Part shown: piece by piece, positions 45,500 to 53,777 of the stretch
Position numbering within the stretch: the stretch's first letter is position 1
Layout: each line of letters begins with the position of its first letter
DNA from: Kocuria dechangensis
GTDB lineage: Bacteria > Actinomycetota > Actinomycetes > Actinomycetales > Micrococcaceae
Assembly (NCBI RefSeq): GCF_014636775.1
Contig: NZ_BMEQ01000001.1
Span: 248,001 to 312,000, forward strand
Length of the DNA: 64,000 nucleotides
Direction of reading: 5' to 3'
The notes under the pieces: generated by a model
What the model saw: the letters and a program-made list of their open reading frames with translations, nothing else
The model's database searches: none
Told to the model about the DNA's origin: nothing
Program-made: the position numbers and the translations under genes

Positions 45500-45516
45500 T
45501 TGTAGGAGTCCTACAA
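45500..45516. promoter_or_regulatory. Perfect palindrome TTGTAGGA-G-TCCTACAA upstream of accD
   Basis: Eight-base arms with one central base. The inner 15-mer (45501-45515) is identical to that at 34215-34229. On the minus strand it lies upstream of TAGAGT (45477-45472), a possible accD -10, between the YciI stop and the accD start. Confidence 0.65.
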
Positions 45517-45544
45517 AATCCGGGGCCGCGGGACGGGCGAGGCC

Positions 45545-45883
45545 TCAGCCCACGCGGCCGAGGACGACCTTCCAGGGCCGGACCGTCCGCTCGGTGACCA
45601 CGCCGTGGCGCACCAGCGGGTCCTCGTCCGTGAGCCGCTCCACCTCGGCGGTGTCCGCGGCGGAGAACACCAGCAGGGCGCCGGCGGCGCCGTCGTCGTC
45701 GAAGGGCCCGGACGCGAGGATCCGGCCCTGCTCCACGAGCCCGCCCAGGTACGCGCGGTGCTCCGGGCGGCGCGCGGCCAGGACGTCGGCGGGGCCGCCG
45801 TAGACGTAGGTGACGGCGAAGGTCGTGCGGTTCTCCGCGGTGCTGCCCGCGGCGTTCTCGGGGGTGGTCTCTGCGGTGCTCAC
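45545..45883 (-). CDS. YciI family protein
   Basis: A 112-residue ferredoxin-like-fold protein. An N-terminal extension of about 20 Ala/Glu/Thr residues precedes [40 protein letters not shown], which has the conserved His and the GPF turn of YciI proteins. [17 protein letters not shown] contains the second conserved Asp-Pro site, and VRPWKVVLG ends it. The His/Asp pair suggests a catalytic or binding role, but the biochemical function is not established. GTG 45883 has AGGAG upstream. It lies divergent from birA and 149 bases before accD on the same strand. Confidence 0.88.
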   Translation of the reverse strand: MSTAETTPENAAGSTAENRTTFAVTYVYGGPADVLAARRPEHRAYLGGLVEQGRILASGPFDDDGAAGALLVFSAADTAEVERLTDEDPLVRHGVVTERTVRPWKVVLGRVG

Positions 45884-46028
45884 GGGCGCTCCTGGGTCCG
45901 GGCCGGGGCCGGTCCGCCCGGGCCGGACGCCCAGGCGGTTCCCGGGCGGCCCGGCTACTACTGTGGATGTGATCCGAGCCTACGCGGCGCCCGCCCGGCG
46001 GCACAGCAGCGACCACCCGAGGAGAACC

Positions 46029-46928
46029 GTGCCCGACCCCCGAGGACCCGGCGCCGACCTGCGCGCCCCCGCCACGCTCGCCGCCCTCGAGGGCCTCGGC
46101 CTCGGCCGGGTCGACGTCCTCGACGAGGTCGGCTCCACCAACGACCACCTCGCCGAGGCCGCGGCCCGCCAGGCGCGCGCCGCGGCGGGCGGGCCCCGCC
46201 CCGACCGGCCCTGGACGGACCTCTCGCTCGTGCTCGCCGGGCACCAGAGCGCGGGCCGCGGCCGGCTGGACCGCACCTGGACCACGGACCCGGGCACGGC
46301 GCTGACCTTCAGCGTGCTGCTGCGCCCCGACGAGGGCCGCCCCCGGCCGCTGCCCACCCAGCACTTCCCCTGGCTGACGCTGCTCATGGCCGCGGCCGTC
46401 GTCGACGCCCTCGACGACGTGGCCGGGGTCCGGGCGCGGGTGAAGTGGCCCAACGACGTCCTCGTGGACGGGCGGAAGATCGCCGGGGTGCTCGCCGGGC
46501 TCGTGCTCGCGGGCGAGCGCCCGCCCGCGGTGGTGCTGGGCGTGGGGCTCAACGTCGCGCAGCAGCAGCTGCCCGTGCCCACGGCCACCTCCGTGCGCCT
46601 GGCGGCCGGCCGGGACGTGGCCCGCGGGGACGTGCTGGCGGCCGTGCTGGGCCGGTTCGTGCCGCTCTACCGGCGGTTCTGCGCGGAGCCCGCGGGCGCC
46701 ACGGCTCCCGGCGGAACCCTGCGGGAGCTGGTCGAGGAGCGGATGGAGACCCTCGGCCGCCCGGTGCGCGCCGAGCTGCCCGGCGGGCGGCCGGCGCTGG
46801 TCGGGACCGCGGCCGGGCTGGGGGAGCACGGCGGGCTGCTCGTGCGCGACGCCGGCGGCGCGGCGCACGAGGTGACGGCCGGCGACGTCGTGCACCTGCG
46901 CCCGGCCACCGTCGCGGGGGAGGGCTGA
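46029..46928 (+). CDS. birA: Biotin-[acetyl-CoA-carboxylase] ligase (group I, no DNA-binding domain)
   Basis: A 299-residue biotin protein ligase that makes biotinyl-AMP and biotinylates the Lys of the carboxylase carrier domain (MKM motif at 32323-34116). [16 protein letters not shown] starts the catalytic domain. [16 protein letters not shown] is the biotin/ATP loop (GRGRxxRxW). [19 protein letters not shown] and VVLGVGLNV are the next strands, and the C-terminal SH3-like lobe ends [11 protein letters not shown]. There is no N-terminal winged helix, so it cannot repress transcription as E. coli BirA does. GTG 46029 has GGAGA four bases upstream; the next gene starts two bases after the stop. 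Confidence 0.94.
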   Translation: MPDPRGPGADLRAPATLAALEGLGLGRVDVLDEVGSTNDHLAEAAARQARAAAGGPRPDRPWTDLSLVLAGHQSAGRGRLDRTWTTDPGTALTFSVLLRPDEGRPRPLPTQHFPWLTLLMAAAVVDALDDVAGVRARVKWPNDVLVDGRKIAGVLAGLVLAGERPPAVVLGVGLNVAQQQLPVPTATSVRLAAGRDVARGDVLAAVLGRFVPLYRRFCAEPAGATAPGGTLRELVEERMETLGRPVRAELPGGRPALVGTAAGLGEHGGLLVRDAGGAAHEVTAGDVVHLRPATVAGEG

Positions 46929-46930
46929 CG

Positions 46931-47563
46931 GTGCCCGCCCGGTTCGCCCTGCAGGCCGGGGAGCGGGTGCTCGTCTCGACCCGCGCCCACGGGCTGCGGT
47001 TGCTGCGCCCGTTCCTCGTCCTGCTGCTGACCGTCTTCCTGCTCTCCCTGGCCCAGCGGGCGCTCGAGCTGCGCTGGCGCCCGGTGGCGGAGCCCTGGAC
47101 CACGGTCCGCGTCTGGGCGGACGCCGCCCTGCTGGTCGCCGCGGCCTGGGTGGTGCTGCGCCGCTGCGCCCGGCCGGTCCTGCGCTGGTGGCGGACCCGC
47201 TACGTGCTCACCACCCGCCACCTGCTGCTCCTGCGCCCCGGCGGTCCGCCCGTGTCCCTGCCGCTGGCCGGGCTGCTGCGGGTGTCCGCGGAGCCGGGGC
47301 GCGGCCCGGCCCTCGGCCGCCGCGACGGGCGGGTCGTGGCCGACTTCGGCCGGCTCGGGGGGCTGCGGCTGGAGCACGCCCCCGAGGCGCGGCAGTTCGC
47401 CCGGCTCGTCCGGGACGCCGCCGACGCAGAGCGTGAGCGCGTCGCGGGCGCCTGGGCCGCGCCGCCGGGCGCGCCCGGGCCGGGTCCCACTAGAGTGGGA
47501 CGGGACGCGGTCGTCGCACCGCGCCCGGATCCGTACCGCCCCCCGCGCCGACCGTGGGTCTGA
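46931..47563 (+). CDS. PH-domain-like membrane protein
   Basis: A 210-residue protein. It starts [37 protein letters not shown], followed by a second helix ([21 protein letters not shown]). A predicted bacterial PH (DUF304-like) domain comes next: [35 protein letters not shown] Pro-rich tail ends [13 protein letters not shown]. It is probably a two-helix membrane anchor with a cytoplasmic beta domain. GTG 46931 lies two bases after the birA stop, with GGGGAGGG upstream inside birA, so the genes are translated in tandem. Function is unknown. It precedes the cyclase by about 30 bases. Confidence 0.72.
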   Translation: MPARFALQAGERVLVSTRAHGLRLLRPFLVLLLTVFLLSLAQRALELRWRPVAEPWTTVRVWADAALLVAAAWVVLRRCARPVLRWWRTRYVLTTRHLLLLRPGGPPVSLPLAGLLRVSAEPGRGPALGRRDGRVVADFGRLGGLRLEHAPEARQFARLVRDAADAERERVAGAWAAPPGAPGPGPTRVGRDAVVAPRPDPYRPPRRPWV

Positions 47564-47593
47564 CGGGCCGTCCACCAGGAACAGGAGTGACGC

Positions 47594-48739
47594 GTGGCCA
47601 GTGAGGAGCAGGGGGAGCCGGTGATCGGCCCCCAGACGGAACAGCTCAACCTGAACCTGCACAACCCCGTCCAGGCCAACCTGTACCGCTCGGACGAGTC
47701 CCAGGCCGCCGTGCGCGCCCTCGAGCGGACCCTGCTGGGCTCCGAGCGCCGGCTGCGCCGCCGCGAGGCCGCCCGCCAGGGCGGGCTGTCCCTGCTGTCC
47801 GCGCGGAAGGTGTGGCGGGCCCTCGGGTTCCCCAACCTCACCGACGAGGACGTCTGGTTCACGGACCAGGACTCCGAGGCGCTGCGCGTGCTCTCCACGA
47901 TGGTGGTCGAGGAAAAGGTCACCGAGGAGGCCGCGCTGTCCCTGGTGCGCTCCATCGGGCAGATGACCGACCGCATGGTCGTGTGGCAGGTCGAGGCCCT
48001 CGTCGAGGACATGGTCGTGCACGGGGGCATGACCGACGCCACCGCCCGGCGGGAGCTGCTGCACCTGCTGCCGGACCTCATCGAGGCCGTCGAGAAGCTG
48101 CTCGTCTACTCCTGGCGGCGCCAGATGAACGCCGCCGTGCAACGGCTCGCGATGCGCGTGGAACGCCCCGACGGCTCGACAGGGACGGGCCCCGTGGCCG
48201 ACGACGGCGACACCATCCTCCCGCTCGCGCGCGGCGTGGGCTTCGCCGACCTCGTCTCCTACACCTCCCTGTCCCGGCAGATGAACGAGCGCACCCTCGC
48301 GAACCTGGTGCAGCGCTTCGAGAACCGGTGCGCCGAGGTGATCGCCGTGGGCGGCGGCCGGCTGATCAAGACCATCGGCGACGAGGTCATGTTCCTGGCG
48401 GAGACCCCCCAGGGCGGCGCCCAGATCTCCCTCGCCCTCGCGCGCGCCATCCGCGACGACGCGGAGCTGCCGCAGGCCCGCGTCGCCTTCGTCTGGGGCC
48501 GCGTGCTGCCACGGCTCGGCGACCTCTACGGGCCCACGGTCAACCTCGCGTCCCGCCTCGTGGCGCTCACCGAGCCGGGCGGGGTGCTCGTGGACGCCTC
48601 CACGGCCGCCGTGCTCGCCGGGGACGAGCGCTTCATCCTCATCCCGCAGGCCACGCGCAACGTGCGCGGCTTCGGGGACGTCCAGCCCGTCGCGCTCTCG
48701 CAGGGCGTGGGCCCCGGGCTGGAGGTCGACTTCGAATGA
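47594..48739 (+). CDS. Class III adenylate cyclase with N-terminal regulatory domain
   Basis: A 381-residue soluble cyclase. Residues about 60-180 form an all-helical regulatory region (RKVWRALGFPNLTDEDVWFTD, EKVTEEAALSLVRSIGQMTDRM) resembling the autoinhibitory domain of the pH-sensing Mycobacterium cyclase Rv1264. The catalytic domain has VGFADLVSYTSLSR with the first metal Asp, GGRLIKTIGDEVMFLAE with the adenine-selecting Lys and second metal Asp, and GDLYGPTVNLASRLV with the transition-state Asn and Arg. All key residues are present, so cAMP production is likely. GTG 47594 has AGGAG upstream. Its stop overlaps the phosphatase start (ATGA). Confidence 0.92.
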   Translation: MASEEQGEPVIGPQTEQLNLNLHNPVQANLYRSDESQAAVRALERTLLGSERRLRRREAARQGGLSLLSARKVWRALGFPNLTDEDVWFTDQDSEALRVLSTMVVEEKVTEEAALSLVRSIGQMTDRMVVWQVEALVEDMVVHGGMTDATARRELLHLLPDLIEAVEKLLVYSWRRQMNAAVQRLAMRVERPDGSTGTGPVADDGDTILPLARGVGFADLVSYTSLSRQMNERTLANLVQRFENRCAEVIAVGGGRLIKTIGDEVMFLAETPQGGAQISLALARAIRDDAELPQARVAFVWGRVLPRLGDLYGPTVNLASRLVALTEPGGVLVDASTAAVLAGDERFILIPQATRNVRGFGDVQPVALSQGVGPGLEVDFE

Positions 48740-49614
48740 GCGCCCCCCTCGTGATCCGCGCCGGGGCCGCGACCGACCGCGGCCTGCGCAGGGAGTCCAA
48801 CGAGGACGCCCTGGTGGTCACCGCCTCCATGTGCGCGGTCGCCGACGGGATGGGCGGGCACGAGGCCGGGGAGATCGCCAGCGCCCTGTGCGTGCGCACG
48901 CTCGGGGCCTCGCCGCTGTTCGACCTGGAGGACTTCCACGAGTTCGTGGTGGACGAGCCGGAGCCGCCGCTGGACGTGGCCCGCTTCCGGGCCACCGTGG
49001 AGCGGGAGCTGCGGCTCGACCCCGAGATCCCCAACGACGCGGTCGAGGCGGTCCGCAGGGTCCGCTCCGTGCTGTGGCAGGCCGACCGGCACATCCAGAG
49101 CGCGTGCGAGGGCCGGGCGGGCACCACGGTGACCGGCGTGTGGCTCGTGGAGATCGAGGGCCGGATGCTGTGGGTCGTCTTCAACACCGGGGACTCGCGC
49201 ACCTACCGGCTGCTCCCGCCGGACGTCCAGGGATCCGCCCCGGTGATCGAGCAGCTGACCGTGGACCACTCCGAGGTGCAGTACCTCGTGTCGATCGGGC
49301 AGCTCACCACCGCGCAGGCCCTCGTCCACCCCCGCCGCAACGTCATCACCCGGGCCCTGGGCACGGGGCAGGTGTGGGAGCCGGACGTGCGGGTGCTGCC
49401 CGCCCGGCACGGCGAACGGCTGCTGCTGTGCTCCGACGGGCTCACCAACGAGCTGAGCCCCGCCCACATGGCCCGGGTGCTCGCCACGGTGCCGCACCCC
49501 AAGGAGGCAGCGGACGTCCTGCTGCAGGCCGCCCTGCGCACGGGCGGGCGGGACAACGTCACGGTCATCGTCGCCGACGCCGTGCGCCCGGGGGACGTCG
49601 CCCCCGGCCTCTGA
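48736..49614 (+). CDS. PP2C family serine/threonine phosphatase
   Basis: A 292-residue metal-dependent protein phosphatase. The PP2C motifs appear in order: GLRRESNEDALVV, VADGMGGHEAGEIAS, AGTTVTGVWL, VVFNTGDSRTYRL, NVITRALGTG, LLLCSDGLTNELS and GGRDNVTVIVAD. All metal-binding Asp are retained. An insertion of about 45 acidic residues (FDLEDFHEFVVDEPEPPLDV) follows the DGMGGH motif. Start ATG 48736 overlaps the cyclase stop, so the two are translationally coupled. It presumably dephosphorylates targets of serine/threonine kinases; a cognate kinase is not in this window. Confidence 0.93.
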   Translation: MSAPLVIRAGAATDRGLRRESNEDALVVTASMCAVADGMGGHEAGEIASALCVRTLGASPLFDLEDFHEFVVDEPEPPLDVARFRATVERELRLDPEIPNDAVEAVRRVRSVLWQADRHIQSACEGRAGTTVTGVWLVEIEGRMLWVVFNTGDSRTYRLLPPDVQGSAPVIEQLTVDHSEVQYLVSIGQLTTAQALVHPRRNVITRALGTGQVWEPDVRVLPARHGERLLLCSDGLTNELSPAHMARVLATVPHPKEAADVLLQAALRTGGRDNVTVIVADAVRPGDVAPGL

Positions 49615-49693
49615 GCGGCCCTGCGACGACGCCCCGCACGGGCGGCCGCTCCCGGTGGGCGGGCGGGCCGGGGCGTTGCACTACCCTGGAGCT

Positions 49694-50293
49694 GTGGCGA
49701 GCCTCCGACAAGCACAGAAGCAGATGACCCGGCAGCTCCTGCTCGACAAGGGGCTGGAGGTCTTCGGAACGAAGGGCTACGCCGCCACCACCGTCGACGA
49801 CATCGCCGCGGCCGCCGGCACGACCCGGGCGACCTTCTACCTGCACTTCCCCTCGAAGGCGGACCTGGTCCGGTCCCTCGTCGCCGACACCAACGAGATG
49901 CTGACCCGGGCCGACGACCCGTCGCTGACGTGGGTGGTGCAGTCGGGCGACCGCGAGCACATCCGCACGTGGCTGGACCGGAAGTTCGACCAGTGGGCCG
50001 AGATCAGCCCGTACGTCACCGTGGCCCACCAGGCCGCGGCCGCGGAGGCCGACATCCAGTCCACTGTGGACCAGTGGTTCGACGACGCCATCGACAACAT
50101 GCAGAAGGGCCTCGACGCGGCCGGCCGGTTCGAGCCGTCGACCCGCCGCATCCGCTGCTCGCTGGCCTTCGGCGAGCTCGAGTTCTTCTCCCGCCGGTGG
50201 ATGCGCCTCGGCTGGACCGTGGACCGCGACGCGTCGCTGGAGCTCATGACCGATTCGTGGTGGCAGCTGCTGGCCGAGCCGGCGCCGCGGTAG
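49694..50293 (+). CDS. TetR family transcriptional regulator
   Basis: A 199-residue repressor. An N-terminal helix (ASLRQAQKQMTRQLLLDKGLEVFGTKGYAATTVDDIAAAAGTTRATFYLHFPSKADLV) forms the TetR HTH. The C-terminal ligand domain is helical and aromatic-rich (WLDRKFDQWAEISPYVTVAHQ; FFSRRWMRLGWTV; DSWWQLL). GTG 49694 is chosen: TACCCT at 49682-49687 is six bases upstream, favouring a leaderless message, though GGAG is also present. The DUF1097 gene lies downstream in the same direction after a 383-base gap with its own promoter and may be a target. Confidence 0.88.
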   Translation: MASLRQAQKQMTRQLLLDKGLEVFGTKGYAATTVDDIAAAAGTTRATFYLHFPSKADLVRSLVADTNEMLTRADDPSLTWVVQSGDREHIRTWLDRKFDQWAEISPYVTVAHQAAAAEADIQSTVDQWFDDAIDNMQKGLDAAGRFEPSTRRIRCSLAFGELEFFSRRWMRLGWTVDRDASLELMTDSWWQLLAEPAPR

Positions 50294-50363
50294 ACGCCGC
50301 ACCGGAGACCCCGCACCCCACCTCCCGCAGCCTCCGCCCCTCCGTCGCGCGGCGGGCCCGGCC

Positions 50364-50415
50364 GTGGCCCCGCACGCTCGGACCTGCCCGTGGCCTCGCA
50401 CGCCCGGACCTGCCC
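50364..50415. repeat. 26-bp tandem direct repeat, two copies
   Basis: Units 50364-50389 and 50390-50415 begin GTGGCCCCGCACGCTCGG and GTGGCCTCGCACGCCCGG. They differ at two positions. Recent slippage or a protein-binding array are both possible. Confidence 0.65.
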
Positions 50416-50589
50416 ATGGTGTGGTGGGGGAGGCGTCCGACGAGGTGCCGGAGCCGTCCGCACCGCCGACCCCGACCGACCCTCGCCCCGGCCCTGGTCC
50501 CGTCCGTCCTCCGGGGAAGGCGGCTCCGCGCAGATCCCCCGGAGCGTCCGTGTCGCCCTGCGTCATGTAAGCACGGTCACACAATTCAC

Positions 50590-50619
50590 TTGACGCTATG
50601 TCTATTGAGTCCCTACATT
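50590..50619 (+). promoter_or_regulatory. Promoter of the DUF1097 gene
   Basis: TTGACG (50590-50595), an 18-base spacer and TACATT (50614-50619) form the best -35/-10 pair seen in the window, in a locally AT-rich patch. Transcription would start near 50626, giving a leader of about 50 bases. Confidence 0.65.
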
Positions 50620-50676
50620 GTTGTCCAGCTCACACCGGGACCCGTTGCCCCGACATCTTCGAGGAAAGAGACGACC

Positions 50677-51345
50677 ATGTCCGTCCAGACCAAGGGAATG
50701 CTGATCCAGGCCGCGCTCGGCGCCGTCCTGATCACCGTTCTGATGCTCCCCTTCCAGGCCCTGACCCCGTTCGCGCCGTACACCGGCCTGCTCATCCTCC
50801 CGGTCCTGCTGTTCTTCGCCCTCCAGGCGCCGCCGAGGGCCCTGCTGGGGATGTTCCTCAGCTTCGCGGCCGGCGTCGGCTGGGCCGGTCTGTTCATGCT
50901 GGTGGCCGGAGCCCTGCCGGGCGTCCCGCTCGCGGCCCTCCTGGGGGCCGGTGTGACCGTCGTGATCTTCCTGATCCTGTCCGTCCACCCCATCCTGCTC
51001 GGCCGCACCCCCTTCGGCGTGGTCCCGGCGGTGCTGCTGGGCTTCGTCGAGTCCCTGCTGTGGCTGATGCTCGACCCCGTGCTGGGCGAGGGGGCGCCGC
51101 GCCTGAACCCGCTGTGGCTGATCGGCATCTTCGGCTACGGCTGCCTCATGACGCTCGTCCTGCTGCTGGTGCAGGACAGGGTCCTCACCGCGGTGCTCGG
51201 CAACGAGTGGCGTTCTGCCCCCTCGGAGGACGCCCCCACCTCCCAGATCCCGCCGACCCCGCCCACGCGGGCGGCCCGGACGGCGCACCGTCCCGCCGAG
51301 GAGCCGGCGAGCCGGCACGCGGGGGAGACCGCGTCCGGGGCCTGA
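50677..51345 (+). CDS. DUF1097-like membrane protein
   Basis: A 222-residue membrane protein with about six hydrophobic segments (LIQAALGAVLITVLMLPFQAL; TGLLILPVLLFFALQAP; MFLSFAAGVGWAGLFMLVAG; LLGAGVTVVIFLILSVHPIL; LLGFVESLLWLMLD; GIFGYGCLMTLVLLLVQ). The GMFLSFAAGVGWAGLF segment fits DUF1097 (YcdZ-like) proteins; assignment is moderate. The last 45 residues are Pro/Ala/Thr-rich and hydrophilic. ATG 50677 has a weak GAGGAAAGAG upstream. It may be controlled by the preceding TetR gene. Function unknown. Confidence 0.7.
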   Translation: MSVQTKGMLIQAALGAVLITVLMLPFQALTPFAPYTGLLILPVLLFFALQAPPRALLGMFLSFAAGVGWAGLFMLVAGALPGVPLAALLGAGVTVVIFLILSVHPILLGRTPFGVVPAVLLGFVESLLWLMLDPVLGEGAPRLNPLWLIGIFGYGCLMTLVLLLVQDRVLTAVLGNEWRSAPSEDAPTSQIPPTPPTRAARTAHRPAEEPASRHAGETASGA

Positions 51346-51350
51346 GGACC

Positions 51351-51382
51351 GCGTGCGGGCCCCGGTCACGGAGCCCGCACGC
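51351..51382 (+). terminator. Hairpin after the DUF1097 gene, 10-bp stem
   Basis: GCGTGCGGGC at 51351-51360 pairs exactly with GCCCGCACGC at 51373-51382, a few bases after the stop. Confidence 0.6.
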
Positions 51383-51459
51383 CTCTGGTTGCGGGGCCGG
51401 GCCGGGCGTAGCGTGAGGGGCACCACCGCTCACGACGATGCCCGACGGGAGAGCAGCCG

Positions 51460-52014
51460 ATGACGAGCAGGCACGGGACCGCGTCCACGGCGCCCGGCGA
51501 GAAGCCGAAGGGCATCGCTCTCCCCGGACTGCTGCTGGGGGTGGGGCTGGGCGGCTTCGTCGACGGGATCCTGCTGCACCAGGTCCTGCAGTGGCACCAC
51601 ATGCTCACCAGCGCGGCCACGGCCAACATCGACATCGGGGACCACCCGGCCACCACCGTCCAGGGGCTGGAGATGAACACGCTGTGGGACGGGTTCTTCC
51701 ACACCTTCACCTGGCTCGCGGTGCTGGCCGGGCTCGCGGTGCTCTACTCCCGGGTGACCCGCTCCGGGGGCCGGGTGTGGACCTCCCGGGTGCTGTGGGG
51801 CTGGATCCTGGCCGGGTGGGGAGTCTTCAACGTGGTCGAGGGCGTCGTCGACCACCACCTCCTCGGGATCCACCACGTGATCAGCGGGCCCTACCAGACC
51901 CTGGCCGACATCGCCTTCCTGGCCCTCGGTGCCCTTCTGGTCCTCGGCGGCTGGCTGCTCCAGCGCTCGGGCCGCCCCCTCGACCTGGCAGCCGAGGAGC
52001 ACCGCGAGCGGTGA
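51460..52014 (+). CDS. DUF2243 family membrane protein
   Basis: A 184-residue, four-helix membrane protein. LLGVGLGGFVDGILLHQVLQWHHML, LWDGFFHTFTWLAVLAGLAVLY, GWILAGWGVFNVVEGVVDHHLLGIHHV and LGALLVLGGWLLQ carry the conserved Asp, Glu and paired His of DUF2243 proteins, often found near cytochrome oxidase or copper genes. The intramembrane His/Asp residues suggest metal or haem binding, but no function is proven. ATG 51460 has GGGAGAG about seven bases upstream. The gene has its own space, 114 bases after the DUF1097 gene, and ends at a strong hairpin. Confidence 0.87.
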   Translation: MTSRHGTASTAPGEKPKGIALPGLLLGVGLGGFVDGILLHQVLQWHHMLTSAATANIDIGDHPATTVQGLEMNTLWDGFFHTFTWLAVLAGLAVLYSRVTRSGGRVWTSRVLWGWILAGWGVFNVVEGVVDHHLLGIHHVISGPYQTLADIAFLALGALLVLGGWLLQRSGRPLDLAAEEHRER

Positions 52015-52066
52015 CGGCCGCCGCCCGCGCCGTGTCGGCCTGTCTGCTCCCCGCCGGGGGCGACGA

Positions 52067-52112
52067 ACGGGACGGGCCGGCCGGAGCGGACGCTCCGGCC
52101 GGCCCGTCCCGT
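52067..52112. terminator. Bidirectional hairpin terminator, 22-bp stem
   Basis: Arms 52067-52088 and 52091-52112 are exactly complementary around GA. They separate the convergent DUF2243 and DHA2 transporter genes. Confidence 0.85.
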
Positions 52113-52141
52113 GGATCCAGGTGCGTCTCCGGCAGATCGGC

Positions 52142-53650
52142 CTAGCGGTGGGCGTCCTCGCGCAGGCGGTGCACGAACGGTGAGGCGATGACCGCGACCA
52201 GGCCCAGGATGCCGCCGACGACGAAGGCGTCCTGGGAGCCCAGCACCAGGGCGAGGGCCTCGGGCGTGCCGTCGGAGGCGGACGCGCCGGCGCCGATGGT
52301 CATCGCGGCGATGAGCACCGCGACGCCGGCCGCGCCGGCCAGCTGCTGGAGGGTGTTCATGATCGCCGAGCCGTGGCCGTAGAGCTCGCGGGGCAGCGCG
52401 CCCAGGGCCACGGTCATCAGCGGCGTCATGAGCATGGCCATGCCGATGCAGAACACCACGTGCATGGCGACCACGAGCCCGGTGGAGATCTCGGCGTCGA
52501 CGGTGGAGAGCCACCACTGGCCGCCGGCCAGCAGGACCGCGCCGGGGACGACGATCGGCCGCGGGCCGACCTTGTCGTAGATCCGGCCGACGATCGGCGA
52601 GATGACGCCCTGGATCAGCCCGCCCGGCAGCAGCATGAGCCCCACGGTCAGGACGCTGACGCCCAGGCCGTTCTGCAGGTAGATCGGCAGGACCATGACG
52701 GTGCCGAGCATGGTCGCCATGGCGATCATCACGATGATCACGGAGATCCGGAAGTTGTGCACGGCGAAGGGGCGCAGGTCCAGCAGTGCGGAGTCGGAGG
52801 CGCGCTGCAGGCGCAGCTGGCGGGTGATGAACAGCACCAGGGCGACCATTCCGACCGCCAGGGCCGCGACCGGGGCCCACGAGCCCTGGAACAGGGCGCT
52901 GATCGAGGCCAGGCCGTACACGATCCCGCCGAAGGCGAAGGCCGAGAGCACGATCGAGAACGCGTCCAGCGGGACCTTGCGGGTCTCGCCGGTGGTCCTG
53001 ATGAGCACCAGCCCCAGGACCAGGACGACCGCGGCGATCGGCAGCATCAGCCCGAACACCCAGCGCCAGCCCAGGGAGTCGACCACGATGCCGGACAGAG
53101 TGGGGCCGACGGCCGGAGCCACGGAGATCACCACGGAGTTCAGGCCCATGATCGTCCCGCGGTGCTGGACCGGGACGTAGGTCAGGGTGGTGGTCATCAG
53201 CAGCGGCAGGATGATCGCGGTGCCGCCGGCCTGGACGACGCGGCCCAGCAGGATCACGGCGAAGCTCGGAGCGAAGGCGGCCAGCGCCGTGCCCACCAGG
53301 AAGAGCAGCATCGCGGCGGTGAACAGGCTCTTGGTGGTGAAGCGCTGCAGCATCCACCCGGTGGTGGGGATGACCACGGCCATGGTGAGCATGAACCCGG
53401 TGGTCAGCCACTGGGCGGTGGCCGCCCCGACCTGGAAGTCGCCCATCAGGTTGGGCACGGCGACGCTGAGGACGGTCTCGTTGAGGATCATGATCAGCGC
53501 GGAGACCACCAGCACCGAGATGACCATGGTCACGTGCCTGGTGGTGGGACGCTCCGGCTCGAGCTCCAGCGCGGACTCGGCGGCGGTCTGGGCCACGGCG
53601 CGCATCTGGCCGGTCGGGAGCTCCTCCCGGGGGTGGACGTCAGTCGTCAT
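52142..53650 (-). CDS. DHA2 family MFS drug-efflux transporter (EmrB/QacA type)
   Basis: A 502-residue, fourteen-helix drug:proton antiporter. SVLVVSALIMILNETVLSVAVPNL with the helix 1 motif, AQWLTTGFMLTMAVVIPTTGWMLQRF, LGRVVQAGGTAIILPLLMTT (helix 4) and SVVISVAPAVGPTLSGIVVDSLGWRWVFGL (motif C region GPTLSG) define the family. A hydrophilic N-terminus of about 38 residues precedes helix 1. ATG 53650 has AAGGTG five bases upstream. It is divergent from a TetR gene, with a perfect palindrome between them, the usual arrangement for a repressor and its efflux pump. Confidence 0.94.
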   Translation of the reverse strand: MTTDVHPREELPTGQMRAVAQTAAESALELEPERPTTRHVTMVISVLVVSALIMILNETVLSVAVPNLMGDFQVGAATAQWLTTGFMLTMAVVIPTTGWMLQRFTTKSLFTAAMLLFLVGTALAAFAPSFAVILLGRVVQAGGTAIILPLLMTTTLTYVPVQHRGTIMGLNSVVISVAPAVGPTLSGIVVDSLGWRWVFGLMLPIAAVVLVLGLVLIRTTGETRKVPLDAFSIVLSAFAFGGIVYGLASISALFQGSWAPVAALAVGMVALVLFITRQLRLQRASDSALLDLRPFAVHNFRISVIIVMIAMATMLGTVMVLPIYLQNGLGVSVLTVGLMLLPGGLIQGVISPIVGRIYDKVGPRPIVVPGAVLLAGGQWWLSTVDAEISTGLVVAMHVVFCIGMAMLMTPLMTVALGALPRELYGHGSAIMNTLQQLAGAAGVAVLIAAMTIGAGASASDGTPEALALVLGSQDAFVVGGILGLVAVIASPFVHRLREDAHR

Positions 53651-53692
53651 GGGACACCTTTTTCTGGGTCTTCGGAAGGGTTTCAGCTCATG

Positions 53693-53709
53693 ATGGCACA
53701 TTGTGCCAT
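53693..53709. promoter_or_regulatory. Operator palindrome ATGGCAC-ATT-GTGCCAT
   Basis: Seven-base perfect arms around ATT, in the 127-base divergent region between the efflux gene (53650) and the TetR gene (53778). Related half-sites (GGCATAAGGTGTCAT) follow at 53713-53727. It is probably the TetR binding site for both genes. Confidence 0.7.
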
Positions 53710-53777
53710 TGCGGCATAAGGTGTCATTATCTGATGTGCACATCCTCACGGGAGGCCGCGTGCTCACAATGGGACGC

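Larger units (their letters stand above)
50294..50676. other. Intergenic stretch with tandem repeat and promoter before the DUF1097 gene
   Basis: Some 383 bases without a gene. It contains a 26-bp tandem repeat (50364-50415), a long C-rich segment, and near 50580-50640 an unusually AT-rich promoter. Confidence 0.55.
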
